Assembly (NCBI RefSeq): GCF_026151205.1
Contig: NC_087075.1
Span: 14,769,628 to 14,833,627 of the forward strand
Length of the DNA stretch: 64,000 nucleotides
Direction: 5' to 3'
DNA from: Bolinopsis microptera
Taxonomy: Eukaryota > Ctenophora > Tentaculata > Lobata > Bolinopsidae
The position numbers and the translations under genes are program-made. Shown here piece by piece: positions 54,942 through 64,000 of this stretch; positions within the stretch are counted from its first letter, which is position 1; each line of letters starts with the position of its first letter. Under the pieces are notes generated by a model, which worked only from the letters and a program-made list of their open reading frames with translations, was not told where the DNA came from and made no database searches.

Positions 54942-56340
54942 GTCCGACTAACTGTGTTCACTGCCCTATTTCAAATTTCAACCAAACTTCTGCGCTGTGA
55001 GCAGCAGTCACTTTGTATTGAGATTTGTGCGAGCAGTGCAGAGGTCACTGTGATTCTGCTGTAATGAGCAGAGCTAGAAACGAGTTGGAATAAAATCAAA
55101 ACATTGCAAAATTCACGGACGCCTTGCTAGCACAAATGTACCAATTGCTTCAGTAAAGTCAAGCCCAAGATCCAGCAGCCAGTGCAAGCTCTTATAAGTT
55201 CGTGGCGTCAATATAACCGAGGATAATGCCAAGCAGTTTTAATGGCATGATGGCCTTTTGTTAATCCTTGACGATGTAAGGGGAGTTAGCAACGGTTTTG
55301 TTTACCACAATAAAGGCTGGGACCCTCTGCTCTGCTTGAAATGCTCATAAGTAAAGCATAAATGGTAGCTGTTTTGGACTCTAACGCCACTCAAAAATCT
55401 CACATCAACGGTCTTGAACATTCGCTGACATGATACAGGCGACCGTGGAGGCGTTGAATTTAATACCAGGTCACTGAGAGCAATTAGGACGGATGCCCCT
55501 TATAAGAATTTTGACAGAAATATTATACATTTTAGAACACTTAAAAAAGAATGCCTGTTAATATCCGGCCAGAAAAATTATTGGAAACCGACCGAAACCG
55601 AAACCGAAACCGGAGATTAAAGAGCCGAATATCCGGCTGAACCGGATTCAGCCGGATATCCAGGTTCAGTTTCCTATGCTAGAAGAGCTTTATTTCTACT
55701 ATGGTCCATGGAGTATTTCTTCTTCTGGCTATTAAAATTTTACTTGTTGACTTAAAACTTACTATGTGTTAATTTTATCGCGGAGGATTTCTTTTGATCA
55801 CAACTAAATAATCCCCGTTTGACCTGAATAACCCCTAACAGGCCCGTACACCGAATACATCTGAAGACGATGTTCAACAGTAAGAGTGTACTGAGGTGTA
55901 CCCTGCTAAACGCAAGTTAGGACCGCCATAGTCCTCCTCATTAACACCTGAAAACAAGGGGTGATTTGTACCCTGTCTTGATGATGCTATAGGATCATTT
56001 TAGTAGATAAATAAGATTTACTGTGTGATAAGGTACACAATTCTCTACTGTAGCTACCACTAGAATATTTGGTTAGAAGTAGAAAACATAATGTAACCAG
56101 TGTAAATCATTGTAAATGTAACAGTGAGTAAAGTAACGTGGTAAATCTTGCAAATGTAACAGTGTTAATGTAACAGTGTTACAACCTCTCCACAGTGCTG
56201 TTGAGTACCTTGAACTGCCCATGTAACCATGGAGACTCCCTGCTACCAACTAAAGAAGGGTGAATGTGGTGGAGGAGGTGGAGCGGTCAGGTTCTAAACG
56301 TGGGTGTATGTCCTCACTTGATGACGGTCCATATCTGTAC
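54942..56340. repeat. Duplicated block, copy A
   Basis: Homologous throughout to 62091-63497, starting at GTCCGACTAACTGTG and continuing through ACCGAAACCGAAACCGG, then ATATCCGGCTG..CAGCCGGATATCC, to TGTAACAGTGTTACAAC. The copies differ by many small indels. The CCGAAACCG/ATATCCGG segment resembles non-autonomous hAT elements, but no transposase frame or clear TIR was found. Confidence 0.85.
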
Positions 56341-57750
56341 ATCAGTCCAGTCAGTCTGTAGTTTAGTCAGTAGCATGTATTCAGTCAGTAGTCTGTAGTT
56401 CAGTCAGTAGTCTGTAGTTCAGTCAGATAGTCCTGTATTCAGTCCATAGTCCGTAGTTCAGTCAGTAGTCTGTACTTCAGTCAGAGTCTGTACTTCAGTC
56501 AGTAGTCTGTAGTTCAGTCAGTAGTCTGTAGTTTCAGTCAGTAGTCGTACTTCAGTCAGTAGTCCCTGTACTTCAGTCAGTATCTGTATTCGTCAGTAGT
56601 CTGTAGTTCAGTCAGTATGTCTGTAACTTCAGTCAGTAGTCCTGTACTTCAGTCAGTAGTCCTGTACTTCAGGTCAGTAGCTGTAGTGTCAGTCAGTAGT
56701 CAGATAGTTCATCAGTAGTCTGTACTCCAGTCCATAGTCCTGTACTCAGTCAGTAGTCCGTAGTCAGTCAGTATCTGTAGTTTCAGTCAGTAGTCTGTAC
56801 TTCAGTCAGTAGTCTGTACTTCAGTCAGTAGTCGTAGCTCAAGTCATAGTCTGTAGTTCAGTCAGTAGTCTTATTTAGTCAGTAGTCTGTAGTCAGGTCA
56901 GTAGTCTGTACATCAGTCAGTAGTCTGTACTTCAGTCAGTAGCTGTACGTCAGTCAGTAGTCTGTACTTCGTTTTTTCATTTTTAAAAAAAAGTCTGTAG
57001 TTCAGTTCAGTAGTCTGGATTCAGTCATAATCTGTACTTCAGTCTGTAGTCTTACTTCCAGTCCGTATCTGTAGTTCAGGTCAGTATCTGTACTTCAGTC
57101 AGTAGTGTCTGTAGTTTAGTCAGGAGCATGTATTTTCAGTCGTAGTCGTAGTTTCAGTCAGTAGTCTGGTAGTTCAGTCAGTAGTCTTATTCATCAGTAG
57201 TCTGTAGTTCAGTCAGTAGTCGTACTTCAGCAGTAGTACCTGTACTTAGTCAGTAGTCTGTACTTCAGTCAGTAGTCTGTACTTCATCAGTAGTCTGTAT
57301 TCAGGGTCCAGTAGGCTGTAGTTCAGTCAGTAGTCCTGTACTTCAGCAGTAGTCTGTAGTTTAGTCAGTAGCATGTGTTCAGTCAGTAGTCTGTGAGTTC
57401 AGTCAGTAGTCCTTGTAGTTCTTTCATGTAGTGCTGTAGTTCAGACAGTAGTCTGTAGTTCAGTCAGTAGTCTTGTATCTTCAGTCAGAGTCTGTAACTT
57501 CAGTCGTAGTCTGCTAACTTCCAGTCAGGTATCTGTAGTTCAGTCAGTAGTCTGTAGTCAGTCCAGTAGTCTGTACTTCATCAGTAGTCTGTACTTCAGT
57601 CAGTAGTCTTAATTCAGTCAGTAGTCGTACTTCATCAGTAGTCTGACTTCAGTCAGTAGTCTGTATTCAGTCAGTAGTCTGTAGTTCAGTCAGAAGTCTG
57701 TAGTTTAGTCAGTAGTTCTGGTAGTTCAGACATATCTGTACGACTTCAGT
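56340..57750. repeat. About 19-bp CAGTAGTCTGTAGTTCAGT satellite, array A
   Basis: Roughly 75 ragged units of CAGTAGTCTGTA(G/C)TTCAGT directly following copy A of the duplicated block, with frequent 1-2-bp gains and losses. Confidence 0.93.
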
Positions 57751-60700
57751 CGTCAATCTTATATCACTTGTATTAATACTATACTGCCGTGTATGAACCT
57801 CGAGAGCCTCATGCTATGGTCAATATGAATGAAAATGAACAAAAGAATATGATTATATCGGTGATAAATGATAGTGAATACGAAGTTTTAGTTAATTGAT
57901 GGATTGGCACTATCCCCGGAGGCAGGTACTCTTGCATATAACGCTTAAAAATGTTACTTACACTCAATTTAAAGATATACACACATACGATAAATATAAT
58001 AACACTATTAGGGAATGAAAATAGTTCTTTATCTCTTACATTAATTTAGAACAGTAATACAAAGTCGAAAGAATTCACGATATCTTATCAGAGAAATGGC
58101 AGTGAAATTTGTTTGGATGGCGTGTAGCATTGTAAAATACCTCGTAGATAGTCATATTTCGTTTCTGCGATAAAAAGTTTTGTGTTTTTCGTTTGCTGTA
58201 CTTCCCGCAACTTTATCACACCTTTTATCACACTTCTAACATGGGCAACGAGCGACTGTGGAGTGTGGGTATTCTGAGTTACCAAATATTCCACGTGAAC
58301 ATCTAAACAGTGTAAAATAGTTTAAAGCACGATATTAAACACCGAAATCAACTCCTGAGTATGCCTCAATAGACTCTTTTGTAATTTTTTGCTCGTCGAT
58401 ATCTGGCTGTTGATTTTCATCAGCACGGTGATTTTTCATCAATTTACACAAGATAGAACCATTTGTCCGGGCACCAAAAATTTACCTGAAACTGGCCGTG
58501 TTCTGATGTGGATATTGATTAAATACAGAATTCTTTAAAAAATTGTATTTTCAAAAGAAAAAAGTAGAGCATATATTCTCGGAAAAATCCATATCCAAAA
58601 AGTCTAAAGATGATGCCATTCTGATCTGGGAAAACCATTGGAAGATCTTACATACAAGGTAAACGATAAACACAGTGTATTGGTAATTATATAATATTAC
58701 TAGTGTAAACCCGGCCTACGGCCGGGATTTCACTGCCGCAGTTAATGAAGGTAGGAGTAATTACCCGCTGAGTCCAAAACCGGATTAGGCAGCAATTCTA
58801 TTCGGAGGTGCACTCACGTATCCAATAGTATGCTTAAAGATAGGTAATTCTTAAGAATAATCAATAAAATTAACCCTAACAAGCAACCATGCACCACACC
58901 ACAGCCCTATCATATTTGTGAACATGCATACATTGTCGTATGAAAGTATGAACTCTCTCTACAGTCCAGAACAGACCGTTTGAAGCACTCCCTCCCCTAA
59001 TAAGTTTATAGTATTATAATGACCCTGTAATATATACGCCATGTAATATATACGCTACATATGACAGAGAGAGAGCTAGGCACCCGACCTCCTGCCGTTC
59101 TCTCAAGCCATTTTATGTAACATATTTTGTGGTACAAAACCATCAATTAAACCACTTACCACCGGCCGAAGTTTTATAAAATTTTGCTTATTGGCCTTCG
59201 TCGAGTTTTGTCGCACTATACCGAAAAAACCATCCCCGTAACTATTACCGTTTGTTTTTGATAACCTGGTCGGAAATTACACACAGACACACACACAAGA
59301 CACACACGAAGACACCCACACATTCTGGTGTTATTAAGTTGATAATACACCTTGCTATGACCCTGACCTTTGGTATCGTCTCATTGGCACAATCCAAAAT
59401 AGTCACTCTCGTAACAACATAAAAATGTGGATATTCTGGTGTTGTTAGAAACTAGTCCCCTGGTATGCTGATGCTCGGGTGTTGTTCTGAAGTTGTGAGG
59501 GTTGATGTGTAGTGACTGCCCAATTGATACTGGCTTTATCAGAGTAGTTTGATGTGAATTTGCATTTCTATGTTAATGTATTGTGGCACCAGATCAGCTT
59601 TGAATTAGATCGTAGCTCAGATAAAATATTTTGATAACAAATCAAGCGCAATGTTAAATGCATTCCGAAATGAAAAATGAAATGAAGAAACTAGAGACTG
59701 TAGAAGTATTTTATACAATATTGAATTCTTTGTGTTGAGATATCTAATTAGTATATCATAAATCTGCTAAGGTACTGATAGCAGCGAGGATTTAACAGTG
59801 TTATCGAGAACAACGCGGAAGTGACGAGGAAGCAGAAGGTGAAGAGGTTAGTTTCCTCTTTTGTAGATTTTAAGAAGAGAAATTTACTTACAGAACGGTG
59901 GGCGTGAAGTTCACCACACTGTCTATACTCAACTCAGAGATTCATACTAAATTAATCAAACAATTTCTAAACAGCCTTCTTTTGAACATCATTATAATGT
60001 AACCACCTATAACATAGTATCTATCTATCTTTAAAGGCTCCAGTAAGTTCCACTTCATTTCAGACTAACCTCCTGTGACGGTGTAATCATGGGGACAGTT
60101 CTTATCCTGCTCGGTTGTTGATGTAGTACTGTTGACCAAGACCACGCAAACTCAACCTCACCAACCAAACCGGAGATAGTGAACGTTTCTGTCAAGCAAA
60201 CAGGATTTCATCAAGAATATGGTAGGGTGGATTTCATTCGATTAAGTACTAGTGACCACCTGTACCTTCTTCATAAGAATCTCTTTTAGTAGGAATGTAT
60301 TCAATGTGCGTTATTAGCCGAACCTATTTCCGGTAGTTTTCATCTTAAAAATACTTTTAAATGATGTGCCACTATTTTAAACAAAAATACAGTTTTTGGA
60401 TTATCTGAGAGTTGAAGTTGTAACATTAAAAACAGGTGCTACAAGGAGTCTCCAGATTGTTGCAGAGTACGGGTACTGGTGAACTGGGAGCCAAGGAGTA
60501 ACAGCCCTTCTCAAAGAGTGCAGTGCTCCTGAAGAAAGTGTGGATATTGTCCGGGTGGGTGTCCAATACGTTAACGATGGCAACCTTATTTTAGTGAGGT
60601 GGTTATAATTGTGCCGCCCCGAGGGGATATTAAATTGTTTTTAATTTCCTCTCTCCAAGTTGAGATTGATAATACAATAATAAGTTGACTCATATCTATA

Positions 60701-61109
60701 ATCCTCTGAACATTTCTGGTGCAATTCTAAGAGAATTACGTGAGTTATTAAAGGGTCCGCGTATGGGCAGTTTTAGCTTCTTGGGCCACTCTGTATAATT
60801 GGGTAGCTCTGGCAGTGTAGTCCAGGTCATACATTTATAATTAAAAAATTTTAAATTTAGCAGGAGATAAAATTATTTAATCATCTCTGTTTTAATTACT
60901 GTCTAATTAACACAGTCTAATCTAACACAGGACTGTACGCGGTAGGATGAAAGCACTTTCGGAGAAAACAGTAACCTTCTCTTCTCTGACGGCCAGCCAC
61001 CTTGTTAATACCCGTTAAGAAACAGGCTGGCTAACAGGACGAGATGGTACCTCCTTGGGGTACTCCTGGTAGGTACTCTCCGACTTAGGGACTGTTTAGC
61101 TGGGGTGAG

Positions 61110-61235
61110 GCAACGTCAATTAATGTCAGTATGTCCATAAAAACCCCAAACTGACATTGACATTTAATTGACATTAATTGACATTAATTGACATTATTGA
61201 CATTAATGGACATAAATGACATTAAATTTGACATT
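61110..61235. repeat. TTGACATTAA repeat with an inverted leader (copy 1)
   Basis: CAATTAATGTCAGTATGTCC at about 61113 is followed by AACTGACATTGACATTTAAT and many TTGACATTAA units, so the leader can pair with the array. A second copy of this arrangement is at 61754-61860. Confidence 0.8.
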
Positions 61236-61753
61236 ATTCGATAAATAGTTCAAGATAGTCACGTCTATGTAAGTAAGATCGGTTTCAAAATAAACAAAAA
61301 TGTCCTAAATAATTATGATATGTTCTTATCTTTGATCCTTAGTTCAAAGACACCAAAAAATTTCAGCGTTCCAACTCTTCCATCTTCGGTCCCCACCGGC
61401 CAGCCCATATTTATTGGTTTCTTATACAGGTAAAATACTAGAATCGGCTTTTTTTAGTATGAGGAGTAATGTGCTGTTTAAAATTCGTTATTTCAAAATA
61501 AATTCATGAAGGGGCATTTCGTTTAATGTGGGTTTTAAGTTTCTGATGATGTGAGAACCACGCCCTTGGATGGCCAAGCCCATTAAGAAACTTAAATTCG
61601 GAAACCCGTATTATTTAGTGTTATTTTTAATGATCTGAATTTTTTCACAGTTCACAGTTCCATATGTGATAGTATGAATACGATTGATGATATAAACGTT
61701 TCTAAAGTGCTAAAAATGATGGTAGAACTACATAATCTTGGTCGAAAAATATC

Positions 61754-61860
61754 ATGTCAATTAATGTCAGCATTTCCAAAATTTTTGCAAAACTGACATT
61801 AATTGACATTTAATTGACATAATTGACATTATTGACAAATTGACATTAATTGACGTTCAT
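61754..61860. repeat. TTGACATTAA repeat with an inverted leader (copy 2)
   Basis: GTCAATTAATGTCAGCATTT, then AACTGACATTAATTGACATT and further units. Same architecture as copy 1 about 640 bp upstream. Confidence 0.8.
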
Positions 61861-62090
61861 TCCCCCCCGTTTTGCAGAGTAGGAACCGACCGTCTAAGGT
61901 TTTGGGCATGCCGGACCAGAAAACGAAAACCGGATATTCCGGTTTGTCGCATTTTCCGGGCCGGAACTCGGGGTAATAAGCAAGAAGATATTTAAGGCTG
62001 CCGGAAAAATGAGAATTTAATCCTTTGATTGTGGGGTTTTATCAATATAATTTAAAAGCCATGTGGACGACAATGAGAAAAGTGCTTACA

Positions 62091-63497
62091 GTCCGACTAA
62101 CTGTGTCACGCCCTATTTCAAATTTCAACCAAACTTCTGCGCTGTGAGTCAGCAGTCCACTTGTGAATGTTGTGCGAGCAGTCAGAGGTCACATGATTGA
62201 TCTGCTGTATGACAGAGCTAGAAACGAGTCGGAATAAAATCACAACCTTGCGCAAGAATTCACTCCGCCTTGCCTAGCACAAATGTACAATTGCTTTCAG
62301 TATTAAAGCCCAAGATCCAGCACCAGTGCCAGCTCTTATAAGTTCGTGGCGTCAATATAACCGAGGATAATGTCCAAAGTTTTTTTATAATGGCTTGATG
62401 GCCTGTGTTTTAATCCTTGACATGTAAAGGGGAGTTAGCAACGGGTTTGTTTTTACCACAATAAACAGGGACCCTCTGGCTCTGCTTGAAATGCTCTTAA
62501 AGAAAAGCATAAATGGTAGCTGTTTTACTCTAACCCACTCAACAAATCTCACTTTCAACGGGTCCTTGACATTTCGCTGACAGATAACAGGCCGACCGCT
62601 GAGCGTGGAATTTACCGGTCACTGAGAGCAATGACTGGATGCCCCTTAGTAAGAATTTTGACGGGAGAAATATTATACATTTTAGGAACACTAAAAAAGA
62701 AATGTCTCTGTTGAATATCCGGGCCAAATTTTTGGAAACCGACCGAAACCGGAACCGGAACCGAGATGAAAGCGAATATCCGGCTGGAACCGGATTCAGC
62801 GGATATCCGGTCAGTTCCTATGCTAGGAGGAGCTTTATTTCTACTATGGTGCCATGGAGATATTGTCTTCTTCTGGCTATTAAATATTTTACTTGTTTAC
62901 TTAAAAACTTCCTTTGTGTTATTTTATCGCGTGGTTCTTTTATTCACAACTAAATAATCCCCGTTTGACCCTGAATACCCTAACAGGGCCTCCGTACACC
63001 TAATACATTGAAGACCATGTACAACAGTAAGCGATCGTACTGAGGTGTTCCCTCTGCAAACGCAGTTAGCCGCCATAGTCCTCCTCATCAACCTGGAAAA
63101 CAAGGTGTGTATTTTTTTTTTTTTTGTTAGTTTTGTACCCTGTCTGATGATGGCATATAGGTTCATTTTAGTAGATAAATTAAGGATTTACTGTGTGAGT
63201 AAGGTACACAATTCTCTACTGTAGCTACTCACTGAATAATTGTTAGAAGTTGTTAACTAATGTAACAGTGTAATCATTGTAGAATTGTAACAGTGTATAT
63301 GTAACAGTGTAAATCATTGCAATGTAACAGTGTTAATGTAACAGTGTTACAACTCCAGACAGTGCTGTTGGAGTACATTGAACTGCATGAACCATGGAGA
63401 CACCCTGCTACCAACTAAAGAAGGGTGAATGTGGTGGAGGATGTGGAGGTGGTCAGGGTTACTAAACGTGGGGGTGTATGTCTCACTTGATGACGGT
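62091..63497. repeat. Duplicated block, copy B
   Basis: Matches 54942-56340 in order and content with many small indels (for example GAGTCAGCAGTCCAC versus GAGCAGCAGTCAC). Offset between copies is about 7.15 kb. Confidence 0.85.
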
Positions 63498-64000
63498 CAT
63501 TAGTCTGTACTTCAGTCAGTAGTCGTAGTTTAGTCAGTAGCATGTAGTCAGTATCAGTATCTGTAGTTCAGTCAGTAGTCCTGGAGTTCAGTCAGTAAGT
63601 CTGTAAGTTTCGTCCAGTAGTCTGTAGTTCAGTCAGTAGTCCCTGTACATTCAGTCAGTAGTTCTGTACTTCAGTCAGTAGACTGTAGTTCAGTCAGTAG
63701 TCTGAGTTCATCAGTAGTCCTGTACTTCAGGTCATAGTCATGTACTTCAGTCCATAGTCTGTGAGTTTTATCAGTCAGTATCAGGTAAGTTCAGTCAGTA
63801 GTCTGTACTTCATCAGTATCTTGTAACTTCAGTCAGTAGTCCTTGTACTTCAGTCAGTAGTCTGTAGTTTCAGTCAGTAGTCTGTAGTTCAAGTCCAGTA
63901 GTCTGTACTCCAGTCAGTAGTCTGTACTTCAGTCAGTAGTCGGTAGTTCAGTCATTAGTCTTATTTCAGTCAGTATCCTGACTTCAGTCAGTAGTCCCGT
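63497..64000. repeat. About 19-bp CAGTAGTCTGTAGTTCAGT satellite, array B, runs off the window
   Basis: Same unit and position relative to copy B as array A to copy A. It continues to the window edge. Confidence 0.93.

Larger units (their letters stand above)
57751..62090. other. Repeat-rich spacer, no host exon recognised
   Basis: Includes a probable dispersed element at about 58700-59345, with palindrome CCCGGCCTACGGCCGGG near 58712 and an ACACACAGACACACACAC stretch before TTCTGGTGTTATTAAG. Also TTGACATTAA arrays at about 61130-61235 and 61795-61855. A short exon-like segment near 59798-59846 is unproven. Confidence 0.5.

Noticed and set aside
54942-56340. hAT transposase in the duplicated block
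   Set aside because: CCGAAACCG and ATATCCGG motifs are suggestive, but no readable transposase frame or convincing 8-bp target duplication was found.
59798-59846. Exon-like segment (VIENNAEVTRKQKVKR) with GTTAGT donor
   Set aside because: Short, with no similarity I can defend to nischarin or another protein.
60401-60583. 60-codon minus frame
   Set aside because: No motif, no splice context; both strands are partly open.

Overview
This is animal nuclear DNA: AT-rich, with introns, dense minisatellites, LINEs and other transposons. I infer a cnidarian. The evidence is the decayed mobile-element protein at 42.8-43.8 kb, of a type I associate with cnidarian genomes, plus an ARNT/BMAL bHLH-PAS gene. 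The species is not identifiable. No prokaryotic system, CRISPR array, rRNA or tRNA was seen.

Layout. (1) 596-6,659, minus: eight in-phase exons of a BMAL/cycle-type bHLH-PAS clock factor, open at both ends. (2) 8,431-8,528, minus: last exon of an unrecognised protein. (3) 9,768-25,038, minus: methionine aminopeptidase 2 (METAP2); both gene ends are visible, but the middle lies in sequence that looks badly corrupted (about 16.0-24.9 kb). (4) 25,387-25,735, minus: tail of an EF-hand protein. (5) 27,598-29,233, minus: a BTB protein broken by two frameshifts. (6) 30,482-32,335, minus: TOMM22 in two exons with MITE-like elements in its intron. (7) 33.6-39.7 kb: an RTE-type LINE (plus) split by a 4-kb L2-type LINE (minus) whose 965-codon ORF2 is intact. 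(8) 44,246-44,996, plus: a three-exon emerin-like LEM protein. (9) 46,522-54,685, plus: first seven recognisable exons of nischarin (PX domain, then leucine-rich repeats), with a 3.0-kb long-TIR element in one intron. (10) 54.9-64.0 kb: repeats, including a duplicated block ending in a roughly 19-bp satellite.

The most interesting signal is that tandem repeats sit on splice sites. In nischarin a 21-bp unit holding the end of exon 1 plus its GTAAGT donor is repeated 25 times, stays in frame, and could add 7 residues per unit to the PX domain. A 26-bp unit holding the end of exon 3 plus its donor is repeated about 45 times, but there each later donor would add a stop. Smaller duplications of the same kind lie at a nischarin acceptor, two BMAL donors, a METAP2 donor and the METAP2 stop codon, and a roughly 34-bp array copies the BMAL exon-1 acceptor. 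Several unrelated arrays also carry CACGTG.

Assembly quality limits the reading. Homopolymer-like noise, single-base indels in conserved exons and ragged repeat units suggest incompletely polished long reads, so apparent pseudogene lesions should be treated with caution. The genes have unrelated roles (transcription, protein N-terminal processing, mitochondrial import, nuclear envelope, endosome/integrin signalling) and no shared pathway is implied.
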